The notes below the pieces were generated by a model, which ran no database searches, had not been told where the DNA came from, and saw only the letters and a list, made by a program, of their open reading frames with translations. Position numbers and translations under genes: made by a program. From positions 1-64,000 of the forward strand of contig JAACJK010000238.1 of assembly GCA_013368325.1 (NCBI GenBank): a stretch of DNA of 64,000 nt, read 5' to 3'. Each line of letters opens with the position of its first letter. Position 1 is the first letter of the stretch. Positions 11,740-23,641 of the stretch are shown here, in pieces. The stretch is from Ephemerocybe angulata (Eukaryota > Basidiomycota > Agaricomycetes > Agaricales > Psathyrellaceae).

Positions 11740-12135
11740 AGTGCTTGTGCCGTCCGTGGTGCTAGGCGTGGCGCATGGTGTGTCGCGTTGTGTTTGTCGT
11801 CCGTGGTGTATAGACCGTGGTCGGTGCGTTGTATGTGGCTTGTAGTGTATAGTGCGTCGGGCGTAGTTTGTGGGACTTGGTCGTGCGTGGTGCACGCGCG
11901 GGGTGCCCGTGGTGTATGGACCGTGGTCGGTGCGTTGTATGTGGGTAGTAGTGTATAGTGCGTCAGGCGTAGTTTGTGGGACTTGGTCGTGCGTGGTGCA
12001 CGCGCGGGGTGCCCGTGGTGTATGGAGGTTGGTCGGTGCGTTGTACGTGGGTAGTAGTGTATAGTGCGTCAGGCGTAGTTTGTGGGACTTGGTCGTGCGT
12101 GGTGCACGGGCGTGGTGTCCGTGGCGTATGATAAA
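11740..12135 (+). repeat. 106-bp tandem array carrying CGTGGTGCA/CGTGGTGTA motifs (left array)
   Basis: GTGTATAGTGCGTC recurs at 11845, 11951 and 12057, a strict 106-bp period. A more diverged unit precedes it from 11740. Each unit has GCGTGGTGCACG and CCGTGGTGTATGG. Scattered single motifs continue to about 13.4 kb (GGTGCATC, TAGTGCAT). The sequence is G/T-rich on the plus strand. Confidence 0.85.
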
Positions 12136-12639
12136 TGTTCGTCTATTGCCTGGTTAGTGCGGGACACCGGCGCAGAGTTCACAGCGCAATTCCCATTCTA
12201 ACGACAAGTCCCCAGCCTAAACAGTCCCTAAGACTCGCCGGATCTTGTGTTGCTTTGGGACGTTCTTGAAAGTCTCTTGCACCCCAGTATTCGTTTGGCC
12301 TCAATATGCGTCGTTCATTGCCCCCGCGAGAGGATACCGCTGTAGCGTCACGCCTGGAGCTGCAGCGACCCCAGCCTGTCGGCGTTCATATTGCAAAGTC
12401 CAACGGTGCATCGTGTGGTGTATGGACATCGGCCTGAGTAATTCCAAGTCCAATGGTGCATCATGGTGTATGGACGTTCAGGTTTATTGTCGAAGTGCGA
12501 GCACAATATGAATGGATCGGAGCACAAAATAAATGGATCGCGCTATGTACTCTGAACAATGGAAAGCCACATGCCAAAGACCGTTTTGTAAGATACCAGC
12601 GGCGGGTAATAAAATATATACATATGTAAAAAGTAGACA

Positions 12640-12715
12640 CAAGCGGGGGTCGAACCAGCTCATTCGCGAGGCGAAAAAGAGCTCGTTACCGTTGGGCCAA
12701 CCCAGCGGTACAGTT
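12640..12715 (-). other. tRNA-like sequence, possibly a tRNA relic or SINE head
   Basis: The minus strand has a good A-box (TGGCCCAACGG) and about 40 nt further on a good B-box (GGTTCGACCCC), the internal promoter of tRNA genes. The T-stem has one mismatch and I cannot pair a full acceptor stem or a clear anticodon arm, so a functional tRNA is doubtful. It lies inside the left motif region. Confidence 0.35.
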
Positions 12716-13479
12716 TACCCCCATGGATATATTATGTACGCACTGGGGTTTCTTGGAGCACACGTAAGCTTGGGCGGTCAGCAATTAGCAGGTCATAGTG
12801 CCGTTCTTGGACCGGGTGAATCGTATGTTCCCTGTCTCACTCGTGCATCAGGTCCAAAAACTAGTGAAACAGTGGCCATGGGCCTGCGCAGGAAGCACAG
12901 GGTTTGGAACAGATTTCCAGTGAACTGCAGAATTTATTTATGGAATACACCATTCCGTAGTGCATACAAAACATTCCGGTATAGTGCATCAAAGTGAAAA
13001 TGGTGTATCATAATTAGGGGGTACATATGTCGACGCAGTGCATCACGCCCATGCACCATGCCATGGCTTTACCCCTATCTATTTAGGGCAGCGAGCAGCC
13101 GATCTCATCTTCGCTGTCCTCGATTAGTCCACTTCTCTGCCAGATACCCTTACTCCCATTTAGGTCTGTGCACTAGAAGTAGTTGGGATCAAGGTGAGGG
13201 CGGGATGGCGGGATGATCAGTTATAAATCCCGCCTGATGACGAGTTCATCACAACCACCACGGGGAAAAGGTCCTGATTAGGATCATACACCACTTCCAT
13301 GCACCGCGGGCCTCCCTTCTCTGCCAAATTATTCAAAGCCGAAGGTGCACCACACTCCCGTCATCAGTCGAAGCAGGTAGTGCAATATTTCGACACTATC
13401 GGCTGCGGGATGGTCGACGGGACATTCAAGACTGATAGAGAATGTAAAGCTGTCAAATATAAATAGGACGACAGAATTG

Positions 13480-15385
13480 GGTAGTGTTCGGTTGGAACAT
13501 GGCCTTTGCTGTGAGGGGATATACTCATATATACTGGATCAACGTACGAATGTGCAGACAGTTTTTATCTTGAAGCCAGCGGTGAATTACGAGTACGAAC
13601 GTACGGATATTCTTTGGTATTCCTCTCCTCTCCAGTCTCCTACCACGCGCGTACCACCGGCAACTCACTTATTCATATCTCGAGGCTCGAACTTCGGCCC
13701 TCGAGGCACGTATTCAGTCGTCAGCGCAATGTAGATCCAGCGCCGCAGAGCTGTACCGAGTCTGACATATAGATCGCTCCGACCCCACCGAGGACAGACA
13801 TACACCTCTGTGGCGCCCGCCAGTCGGACAGTCGGACGGAGTGCAGACCCGGAGCCACATGGAAGAGATCCGTCTTCCGCCTTTCTGTAGATCCGTGTTT
13901 ACGATGTTTCTTGCAGAGTCGGATGTGGCACACTTCACAAATGTTCCGAGTTCTGGCGGCGCCTGGTATGTGTCGCACATGATTCCCATAAGTCCACACC
14001 CTCCATCCATCTATCCATCCATCCATCTATCCACCCGCCTTCTATCCAATCCACCCAGCTATCATCCACCCCGCTATCCATCCATCAAGCTACTTATCTC
14101 TACGTAGACCTACAACGACATGCAGTGTACATACATATCTGATAATCAGAGTACGGTCCCTCCGACGGCTATCGAACACACATCTCCCTCTCGGAACGTC
14201 CCACTCTCCACCACGAAACGACTGTCAGTGCTCTCTGTGTCGACCGTTCTATGATTCGACATCCCGAGTTACGGGTCCGAAGATCATGAACCTAGCCCCA
14301 GCCTATACTTTGAAGACTGCATTTCAAGTTAGGCCCACCAAGAAACGACTGTGCTCTCGGTGTCGACCGTTCTATGGTTCGACATCCCGAGGTGAAGATC
14401 AAAACTTACTCTCTGTGATGCACCGTGCACGTACTCTCGGTGTCGACCTTTGTATGGTTCGGCATCCCGAGCTGAGTCGTGTCTGAAGATAATTTCCTCT
14501 CGGTGTCGACCTTCCTATGCTTCGGCACCCCGAGCTGTGTCACGGTGAACGGAGATACTTTACTCTCGGTGTCGACCTTCTCGTGGTTCGCCACCCCGAG
14601 CATTGCCAACGAAGATGATTTTCTCAAGCACCTTCGTTGCCTATGCTTCAAGACGAAGTGGGCAAACCCATGCTTGGTTCAATCGTCTCTCCCTGCGGTC
14701 TTGTCCTCCTCCTGAATCGGAATGCCTTTGCGTTGCTTTTACCCCTCCCACTATCCCAGCAAGGCTTGGACGCCCCGGGCTTCCCGGACGCTTGGACAAA
14801 GCGGGTTTAAACTTGTTCACTCCATCGTCCATTGCGCTGTGACCTATGCTCATGACCATCGATTGTGTTTGTTCCTACGACGTGTCTCCCCCAGAATAAG
14901 TTGAGGTGGACGCTCTGTGCGATATACCTCCTTTGAGGCACCCTCGTGCCGAGTACTTGTAGACCATCTGCAACGAGAGGAAAGACACCTTTACTATTAG
15001 CCTGATGTCTATGCGCTTTTCATATGCAACTTCATGATTAACAGAGTTGTGAATTAGAGGGTCTTCGTGTATATTGTAATAAGCAAATATTTCAAAGCAC
15101 ATTCAGATTCGTTCAGGATGCCTGCTGGTGGGCGCGCACTACCAGATCTAAAACCATCGTTGGCTACGGCCGACTAGCGGAGGCACCGTTTCCCTGCTCC
15201 CAAGACAAATTAGTCGCCGACCGATTTGTCTGATGCGGATTGGGTTGTTCCTGATTTACCTCGAGAAATTCAACTTGTTTGGGGTATATGGGGGGTATAT
15301 AAGTACAGTATCGAGTCCCGATTCACTTCGAAGATAATGAACGCATAGCTTTATTACAGAACTTCAAGAGAGACTCGAACTTAAT
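13480..15385. other. Gene-free region with ATCC microsatellite, hairpin array and a displaced 3' UTR
   Basis: Contains a degenerate (ATCC)n tract at about 13998-14090, the hairpin repeat array at 14231-14600, and at the right end (15345-15385) the original 3' flank of the peptide gene at 25114-25438, with AATAAA on the minus strand near 15350. No gene seen. Confidence 0.55.
14231..14600 (+). repeat. Five units of an imperfect hairpin repeat
   Basis: Units of about 38 bp begin at 14231, 14353, 14433, 14497 and 14562. Core: CTCTCGGTGTCGACC, a short spacer TTCTATG, then GTTCGGCATCCCGAG. The two halves are near inverted complements, so each unit can fold into a hairpin. The last three sit at a regular 64-65 bp spacing. 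Confidence 0.8.
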
Positions 15386-15548
15386 AGAGAGTTTGCGCTA
15401 GCCATCACACAGCCACCTGATGGCTATTTTGAGCCATCAGCACCAATTTGGACTTGCGCAGAGTGCGCCGCATGGCTGTCGCGTTTCCAGTCGCGTCGTG
15501 GTTGGCCTCGTTGTTTCTTGCTTTCTTTTTACTTCTACGCCATCTGCA

Positions 15549-16068
15549 ATGCTGGAAACACTTGCGAAGTCTCGATTATCATTCAACGAAGCCATCCTAC
15601 CAATCTTAGAGGGTCTAGACCAAGAAGAAGTCGAGCGAGAGGGGGCTATGCGCCCGGGTGGACGTATCAACCTCGATAACCTCGGAGATGATGTCTGGAG
15701 GAAGCAATTCCGGTATATCTACTTACATCTATGGCTCGGAGGCCCAGTCTGCCCAAACATTACTAAGCTTAGTAAGCTTAGTAAGCCTTCCCCAGCGCCG
15801 AGAAGCGACAACCGTTGGCATTTCCTGTCTGCTCAATGCTCCTCTTCTCCTGGCCCTTCTCCTGCCGGCGCTGTCGCTTCAATGCCAAGCTCGAGGTAAG
15901 CTCTAGATCGTCTCATCACTTCTCTTCTCAACCCTCCTGTCATGGGTACCCATTGCCTTACCTGAGTAGCCTTCTCACCCCTTCCCTGCCAGTTTCTGGC
16001 ATCCTTTGTCGTCGTTCTCTTTCTCGTAGATCCAAAATGACAGAAGAGCCATTGCAGGGTGCCTGTAA
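15549..16068 (+). CDS. Small unknown protein at the left end of the transposon, about 100 residues
   Basis: Exons 15549-15712, 15796-15895 and 16030-16068 join with GT-AG introns to exactly 101 codons. The protein starts MLETLAKSRLSFNEAILP, has an acidic stretch with EEVEREG and a CRRCRF pair near the end. No family recognised. It may instead be a 5' part of the MULE gene that follows, because an acceptor site lies just before that gene's ATG. Confidence 0.4.
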
Positions 16069-16264
16069 TGACCATATCCAGATGGCTGGTGCGAAAGGCC
16101 TCGGAAATGCCTGAAGATTCGGGTTATCGGAAGCGCTGCAATCGGCGGGAGGGATTGTGCAGTTAGGGATCCGGGCCTGAATAGCGACGGGACGTTATGA
16201 AGATTCTGCAGGTGCGTTGTATGATCCTTTATTTCTTACTCTCCCTCACATATTCCTTAGCTTC

Positions 16265-19200
16265 ATGGAGCCCCGGGATGGCAGAGGTCGCCCACTCGGC
16301 TCCCGCACAGCAGTCAGCGGGCTCTATCTGAGCGCCGAGCAGAAGACCAAGATCACCGAGATCCAACCAGCCTCTCATATCTACGACGAGGATAACAGCG
16401 ACTCTCAGCAACAGTTGAAGGATTGGCGGGAGTCGCAGGGGTTGCAGTATGGTGGGGACAGACCGCTGGATAGCCGATGGAGAGCGGTGTGGACGACCTC
16501 TTGGGACACGTCGAGGGGAAGGCAGAAGAGAATCCTATTTCAATGGTATACTTTGCCTGGGTCTATTCTATGTATAAGGGTATGTTGTTCAAATGAAAGT
16601 GGATTTCTTTCAGTGCGTGCGGTATCGACCCTGGTGCGAGATCAACGAAGAAGAGCGGTGAACTTCAGGACCGCCGCATTCCGTTCGCTTTCACAGGATG
16701 CCTCGCTCATGCTGAGTTTACGGAAAGAGAGTCTACTGGTGCTATTTCACGGATATCTGGCTACTGGACTCACAACGATGGATGCCTGAAGGCGGATATG
16801 GACCGATTGCCCAACATTCCACTACATCCTGATGTTTATCGAGTTGCATTGCAACAACTCACAGACGGAGCAAAGTAAGTACCTTCCTTGTCTCCTGCCT
16901 AGCTTCCGCATGCTAACATACCTCTATCTTCTACAGCATTACCTCGGTGCAGTCGAAAAACCGGCAGATGCTTTCGGACCGAGCGTATGCAGGCATGGCC
17001 ACCTGGGATCCTCGAACTTCGAATGTGCGGTACCACTTCCTCCCGACGGACCATACATCGCTCTATCGACAGTTTAGCCGACAGAATGGAGTCGATGTCC
17101 GAAAGCAGCCTCAGTACAACATCGATGACTGGCTTAACCGGGACTCAGGCTCGTACAATCCGACTCTCGATGCCGCAATATTCTATTATAGGGCTCGTAG
17201 TGAAGCTGGCGAGCGATTGAAGGTCTGCATCTCAACGACTGAAATGACGGCTGCTGCTTGGGAGTTTGCACATCACTCGCAGCTCGTTCTCGATGGAACA
17301 TTTGGGATATGCTCGTCTCGGCTTCTCCTGTTCATTGCTCTCGCTCGGAATGGTGATGGAAAAGGTGTACCTCTCGCGTTTTTCTTGTTCTCTGCTCCAG
17401 CAGGTAACCAGGCAACACACGCCGGATATAACACCGAAATCCTGGCAGAATTACTTGGAGAGTGGCATCGTCATCTGGAGAAGAACAGGCCGAAGACTTC
17501 TGGTACTACCTTGTCTGGATTTGCGGCGACAGTTTTGTTCGAGCCCTATACTGTGATTACGGATACAGATACAAAGGAACGAGGTGCGCTGCTGCGGACC
17601 TGGCCTAGAGTTCTTCTTCTTCTATGCAAGTTTCATTTGCGGCAATGCTGGACAAACCATCGAAAGACTGCGCTCCCAAATAAGAAGAATCTCCTCTGCT
17701 ATCTCCGAACGAGCATTGTCAGTAGCCTTCAATCGCTTGAGGTAGCGTGCGTACTGCTGTTTCATGTTTCCCGAACCCCAGTACTAACTGTACTCTCTTT
17801 AGACTCATTGCAACGATAAGTCTCGCTGAGGCTTTCAGGCTGGTCGAATCGACTCGAGGATGGCTGAAGCAATGTGCCCAAACCGCATCTGATGATGCTT
17901 TGCGTGCTGCTACTGCTGGAGGACTGAAGCATCTCGACTACCTTGTGGACAACTGGCTCTCGGAGGAACTATGGAAGAGCTGGTCCGAGTATGGAAGGAT
18001 TGAAGCCTCAAAGCGTCTTGGAATTGCCGTCGAAGGTGTGATTCCGACGACAAACCATTTAGAATCCTTCAATGGCCTCCTCAAGCGGAAGCATCTTGCT
18101 CTCTGGCTCCATTCTGGGCATCGGCTTCGCGTGGATACTCTAATCGCATTGCTGGTGACGAAGATTCTTCCCGATGTCTACTCTCATCTTCGTGCGCAAA
18201 AGGAATACAAGGATTGGCTCATCCAACGTTTTGAACCGGATTCTACTGGGCAGAGCTTGTATGCACGCCATCAAGATGTCTTGAAATCGAGAGCCCTGAA
18301 CCTTTCTACGGCAAATGCAGCTATATGCTACTGGCAGGACGACGAAGCTCGAGATCGAGGTGCAATGGAGATCACGCTCGAGCGGCGACTTGTCTCGGTC
18401 CAACACATTCCCAATGTTGGCTACCTCGCAGAGTGCTCATCCTCGACGTCAAGATGGAACGGGATACTCTCCAGTTATCGGCTTGCAATCTCGTACAATG
18501 GCAAGTCTGGGTGTACTTGCCCAGATTTCGAGAATCGTGGCGGTGCCTGCAAGCACCTTCGTGCCCTTCAGCTGGCCATATATATGTATATCCAGCAAGG
18601 CTTGGAGAAAGGTGCTTTTGTCTTCCCTCAAACTGCGGAGGAAGCGGTGGCAATTGCAACGCTACCAGTCAGCCCTCCAGGCGAGCCAGAACCAGCACCC
18701 TCTGTTCCCTTGCCTCTCGACTTTTCTGCGTATGACTTGGCAGGCCTTCAACAGCTTGGAGGCGATAGCACAACAGATGGAAACACGGATGGATTGGATG
18801 GAGATGGAGGGATGGATGAAGGGACAGAGGAACTGAGCTCTGAAGATGAAGATGGCAACATCGTCGATGCCGAAAGTGAAAGCGATGGTGGAGAAGTAGA
18901 GATATCACAGCAGCGTAAGTCCTATAACTTAGAGACTATGACTGGAGTAAAGCTCAATAAAATTCAACAGAAACAAATCGGAATGCTATTGGTGCTCAGC
19001 TTCGCTCGAAGCTTGCATACGAAGGACGAAACCTCCTTCCCCTGCTCCAGAGCTTCGCTTCCCTTGTTGATAGCAGCAAAGAGTATACTGACATCGATAC
19101 ACTCATCGCTGATTCACAGCTTATGGAAATTGCTGGCATTGCTGCTGCACTTGCGTCGAAACTCGGAGGGCTCCACCACGAAGCCCCTGCGCTGCCAGCT

Positions 19201-19335
19201 GCAAATCTTACCACCGCAGAAGCTATCCAAACATCTCCTCGAGGTCGGACACAGAAACGCACAAGACCGCAAGCACTGTTTGCACCTTCTCCAGAGCGCC
19301 GTCAGCGACGAAAGGATTCCCATGCTCCCCTGTAA
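16265..19335 (+). CDS. Mutator-like (MULE) transposase with SWIM zinc finger, 942 residues
   Basis: Exons 16265-16545, 16614-16874, 16937-17746, 17803-18914 and 18971-19335 total exactly 943 codons; all introns are GT-AG and 44-68 nt. Residues about 90-150 form a Cys/His-rich DNA-binding region (FQCACG, CLAHAE, HNDGC). The DDE core shows Asp in LVLDGTFGI (about 299), Asp in VITDTDTKERGAL (about 388), the CKFHLRQCW motif and Glu in TTNHLESFNGLLK (about 537). A SWIM finger CTCPDF...CKHL (C-x-C-x9-C-x-H) lies near 686, then an acidic tail and a basic Arg-rich C-terminus. All catalytic residues are present. It may have further N-terminal exons. Its presence inside a Harbinger-type element is unexpected. 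Confidence 0.88.
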
Positions 19336-20617
19336 ACCATAGAAGTACAACAGTTGAGATAGAATCTAATAGAATACATGCTTTGAGTCGAAGATCCCAG
19401 CTGCGCTGTAGTGATTGGCCGTTGATGGCCAGCTGCTGATGTTGAACAATGAGAGGCCATCTTGTTTCTTTTCCAACGACATGTTCCTCTTCTCGTATTC
19501 ACCTAAGAGTTTCAGTGTGTGTTCCTTATATCCTCCTTCTACCCTCAAAATAATTATTTTACCTCTGTTGTACAAGTTGAGCTTGCTTGAAGGTGTTTCT
19601 GTCGAGGCTTGAGGCTCGATGCGAGAATTGATGGGGATTGACGGCGAGCTATTGGAAAACATTCACATTACATGGATCACGACTTTGGAGGTCCCAAAAC
19701 TGAGGTATATATGTTTTACAAATGCATAGCTTTTTACGGAATCATTTTTGTATCTTAGCAATGTGTTACAAGTAGAATGAGAACAGTGAATGCGTGTACC
19801 AGCCTCCTGGTACCCATCAATGACATGCTCCAAAGTTATAACCTTATATCATAGGCTCTAATGCCTGGCGCCTTGCGAAACTTTCGGTGTGTTATTAGAT
19901 TATACTAATCTACATAATATCCAACTTTCATACAAATCTGTTCAGCGCAAGGTGTGTGGTGAGTAGAATGAAAACGACGATGTGCCATCACCCTTCCCAT
20001 CACGACATTCCTCCTCACTCGGAACCTCATATCTTGTGCCTCAAAGGTCGGCACTTCTCGAAAACCTGGAAATAGCATTAATAGCATGCAATGTACGCTA
20101 TATCAAAGTTTCGTCTAAATTTATTAAGTGTGGAGCGTGCTGTGACCAGAATGAGAACATTAACCCAATAGTGACCATATCCTTCCATAGACCAACATGC
20201 TCCGTATTCATAACCTTATATCGTAGGCCTCAGAGGTCCTCACTTCTTGAAATCTCGGAAATAGCATCAATCATATGTAATGTACACTATGCCTAAGTAT
20301 CGTTGAAAGTTGGTAGGTGTGGGGAGTGCGGTGAAGAGAATGAGCGAGTGATCCAACCGTGTCTGGAGTTGCCCCACATAATTCTCGACTGCCTTTGGAC
20401 TGCCTCTGATCGCAAGAGTTAACATTTTATCAAACATACATACAGTTTCATTTCAGGGACTACATTGTACAATAGGAATCACGTTCGAGTACATCACTAA
20501 CTGAGGAAACAACAGACACATGGGAAATAGACGTATTACGAGCCCTACTGTCCAAGATGAAAGCGAAGGAAACGAAATACAGTAGAGCTAATAATGATTT
20601 TGAAGAGAGAAACACCT
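19336..20617. other. Interval between MULE and zinc-finger genes
   Basis: No gene. Its main content is the 185-bp triplicate described separately. No MULE-like inverted ends or 9-bp duplication were found flanking the MULE gene by eye. Confidence 0.5.
19780..20340. repeat. About 185-bp imperfect tandem repeat, three units
   Basis: Landmarks such as ACCTTATATCnTAGG, CACTTCTTGAAA and GGAAATAGCATnAAT recur near 19841, 20024 and 20213. Units are 75-85% alike by eye. They lie inside the transposon, between two convergent genes. Confidence 0.7.
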
Positions 20618-21919
20618 TCAGGCAGGAGGACAGGGAAGGTGCTTGCGAAAAGCGCTGGAAACGAAAGTGAGGTTGCACTCAAAACAGGTCTCGAGCAAAT
20701 CGAGCGAGTCATGAACTCGGATACCCTCTCCCGCAAGGAGCCGCTCCAGAAGGACCTTGTCATTCTGGGACACAGCTTCGATTGGCTGAGTTGACGATCC
20801 TGCACCAGGGGTCGATGTAGACTGATGACCTTGGCGGGGGTTGAGCCGGCGGCGGACAGAGGACGATGATGCGGTAGAGATAGAGGTGGAGGAGAACATC
20901 TCCTCTGCGGTCATTCCAACAGCACCAGCCTTTCGCTTTCCCTTGCTGCTCGACGACTGGGTCTGGGCAGCGACTACAGGTGCGGAAGCTGAAGGGATGG
21001 ACTTTTTGACGAGAATGTAGTAGTCCGAGGTGCTGGATGTCTGAAGGCGAGGAGGAGCTGATGCGGACTGGGAAGCAGCAGATCGAAGGGCGTTGGGAAG
21101 GTAAGCTATGGTCCTATGCATGAGCCAAAGGTATAAACCACGAAAAAAAACATCAAGCATACCAGATTGGGGCCAAGGGTTAAGCTCGTCCTCCTCATTC
21201 TCATTCCCAGAACCGGTGGAGCACGACTGAACGACCTTTGGGTTGTACTCTCCGCAGTATCCATCAAAGAAATTGACGATATCAGGATGCTTGGCCTTCC
21301 GGTCCCAAAGAATGATCAGAGTTTCCATGTCGAAAGTCATTCCTGGGTCTGAGGAACAGAAGATCAGTTGTAATCGAGAGCCCAAGGGATGGAATCGGAT
21401 GCACTTACGGTGGGGAGGAAGGTGTTGATAAGAATCGACGTTGCCGTTGGATCCCTTTCCGTAGATATAGGTTAGGTTCACTATGTGAAGTAGATGATGT
21501 TAGATATACATCATGCCAAAGACGAGCAATAAAGAGCAAAACTCACGATAGAATCCACAAACAGATGGCCGACCTTGACAGAACGCGACGACATCTCCCT
21601 TTACGGTGGAGACGATGCGGCATGATTGCGATTTCCCAGTGACGAGCGCACAAAAGCACGAAATGTGCAAGCAACGAGCCATAAGCCAGGCACGAAAACC
21701 ACCAGGCTTGATCATTTCCATAGCCATGGAGAGTGGCCTGTGGTCGGAAATCAGTCTTCACGACAACATGTCAAGAAAAGCAACGACATACCAAGCCATT
21801 TCGACAATCTGCATGATGCAGACTGCAAAGATAATGAGAGCGTTCCTCGAGTCCCTCTGGGCCTTGATCAGCGGCAGAAAGATCTCAGCAAAAGGACCCG
21901 GAGGCCCCAGGTCGTCCAT
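20618..21919 (-). CDS. 373-residue transposon-borne protein with C-terminal C2HC-type finger
   Basis: Exons 21919-21792, 21737-21547, 21480-21409 and 21348-20618 sum to exactly 374 codons. The first third is hydrophobic in parts (NALIIFAVCIMQIVEMAW) and Cys-rich (ARCLHISCFCAL). The middle has a block GMTFDMETLIILWDRKAKHP then FFDGYCGEYNPK. A Ser/Ala-rich linker leads to a C-terminal CFECNLTFVSSAFRKHLPC (Cys-x2-Cys-x11-His-x2-Cys). No family recognised. A DNA- or protein-binding accessory of the element is a guess. It is convergent with the MULE gene. Confidence 0.65.
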
Positions 21920-22524
21920 GGTGGTCGAGGATGAGGGGAGAGATAGATGCGATGAAGAAAAGGCTGATTACGAGTATGAAAACTCTTATACACGATCAAA
22001 AAAAACTGTCCAAGCAATCGAGGGCCCTAATGCAGCCATTTCTTCGTTAGTTAGAGAGCTGGCAATTAAGTCCAGCTCAGAAAGTGTCTGCTCGACCTAA
22101 GAACTCGAAGGACTTCTAATCTAGGACACTTACAAGCTTAGGAGCAGTGGTCCCAGGAATCTGGCCATATCCTCATGCGGTACGCACGGCTCGACGAACT
22201 GTGCTCCTAGTAATGGTTTGAGGCAGTAAGCTGGTCCTAAATGGTATTTGACGAAGGAGAGACATGATACTACTTCGCTATGCTGTCGGACATGGGGGAA
22301 GGCGCTGGCACTCGTATCCAAGATCCCAGATTCGGTCCTTCGGACCTGGAAAGTCAAAGCCACGCGAGATGGTCGTTCAGAACAAGGTTCTCTGCCACGA
22401 GTCGCGACAGGTCGCGACCGGGGAAGTCCTGGGAAGTCTGACTAAGCTGAGTAATCTTTGGGCAGACTTGGTTTTCCTATGGCTCTGACCACTAGTCATG
22501 CTTATGTATCGAAAAATAATCCAG
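21920..22524. other. Intergenic segment upstream of the Harbinger nuclease gene
   Basis: Likely holds the promoters of the divergent zinc-finger gene and of the nuclease gene, and perhaps a short first exon of the latter; I could not fix one. Confidence 0.4.
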
Positions 22525-22525
22525 A

Positions 22526-23596
22526 TTCACCCGTGATGAAGTTCGACACCTCGTCAAGGTCATGCAGCTACCCGAGGTTATCCGCTGCAAGGAATCCAGA
22601 AACAAAGAGGATCGGGTCACTGCTATGTGTATGCTCCTTCGCCGATTTGCATATCCCACTCGGCTTTGCGACGTGGAGATGCAGTTTGGGTGGGAGTCAT
22701 CTCGATTCTCTCGAATTAGCCGGGCTGTTGCAAGGTGGATCTGGACTCGATGGAAACATCTCCTTCGATTTGACGCAGCACGTCTCACCCCCGAGAAGCT
22801 CTCTGAGTTTGCTGATATATTCAAGGCAAAGGGAGCTCCACTAGATGTGGTTGCTGCTCTTATTGACGGGACCCTGCGTAAGGTGTCTCGTCCAGTTCGA
22901 AATCAGCGGATGGTTTACAACGGTTATAAGCGTATCCACTGCTTGAAGTACCATGCGTTGGTCTCACCAGATGGACTCGTGATCCACGTATGGGGTCCCG
23001 TTGAGGGTAGGAGGCACGACGAGCCGGTTTACAAGGAAAGTGGATTGGCAGACATACTTGCTGCACGCTTCTGGAAACCGGATCGAAGCACGGCGCTCTA
23101 CGTCTTTGGCGACGCAGGCTACAAGGTGTCTGCCCACGTCCTCTCGATGTACAAGGGTCCCGGTCTCACACAGGAGCAAGAGGCATTTAACACAGCCATG
23201 AGCCGTGTTCGAGAGCCGGTGGAGTGGGCGTTCAAAGAAGTGATAAAACTGTTCGCATTCTTGGATTTCTCCAAGAATCAGAAAATGCTTCTTCAGTCAT
23301 GCGGGCTCGACTACATGGTTGCCCTCCTCCTATGCAATGCACACATCATACTTCACCGGAGCCAGACATCGATTTACTTCTCATGCGACCCACCAACCTT
23401 AGAAGAATACTTTCAGGGTGATGCTATCGACGATGCGGACTTGGAAGCATGGTGCCAGACATCACCTTGGGCAGAATTGGATGTACCGGAGGATGAAAGC
23501 GACACAGATGTTGTGGACTCGGACTCGGATTCGGATTCGGACTCAGATTTGGAATCGGACACGGGCATGGATATAGATGACTCGGATGATATTTAG
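22526..23596 (+). CDS. PIF/Harbinger DDE transposase (DDE_Tnp_4 type)
   Basis: Nuclease of the Harbinger pair. The open frame continues upstream of the ATG at 22562 as FTRDEVRHLVKV to an intron acceptor at 22523-22524, so a short N-terminal exon is missing from my model. Counting from 22562, the catalytic residues are Asp in ALIDGTLRK (about 102), Asp in FGDAGYKV (about 183) and Glu in EPVEWAFKE (about 220). A helix-turn-helix-like region (VTAMCMLLRRFAYPTRLCDV) precedes the core. The C-terminus is an acidic run of Asp-Ser repeats (23517-23560) ending DDSDDI. Convergent with the Myb-like gene, 45 bp apart. Looks intact. Confidence 0.88.
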   Translation, partial: FTRDEVRHLVKVMQLPEVIRCKESRNKEDRVTAMCMLLRRFAYPTRLCDVEMQFGWESSRFSRISRAVARWIWTRWKHLLRFDAARLTPEKLSEFADIFKAKGAPLDVVAALIDGTLRKVSRPVRNQRMVYNGYKRIHCLKYHALVSPDGLVIHVWGPVEGRRHDEPVYKESGLADILAARFWKPDRSTALYVFGDAGYKVSAHVLSMYKGPGLTQEQEAFNTAMSRVREPVEWAFKEVIKLFAFLDFSKNQKMLLQSCGLDYMVALLLCNAHIILHRSQTSIYFSCDPPTLEEYFQGDAIDDADLEAWCQTSPWAELDVPEDESDTDVVDSDSDSDSDSDLESDTGMDIDDSDDI

Positions 23597-23641
23597 TATA
23601 GTTCATTTGCGTACATGATGCTATGGTTCTGGGTTGATAAT

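Noticed and set aside
11671..12064. Valine/Trp/Cys-rich open frames over the 106-bp repeat
   Set aside because: The frames simply follow the tandem repeat (106 is not a multiple of 3) and have no protein-like composition.
13477..13734. 85-codon plus-strand frame after the left array
   Set aside because: No homology, no signal peptide, no intron logic and low-complexity surroundings.
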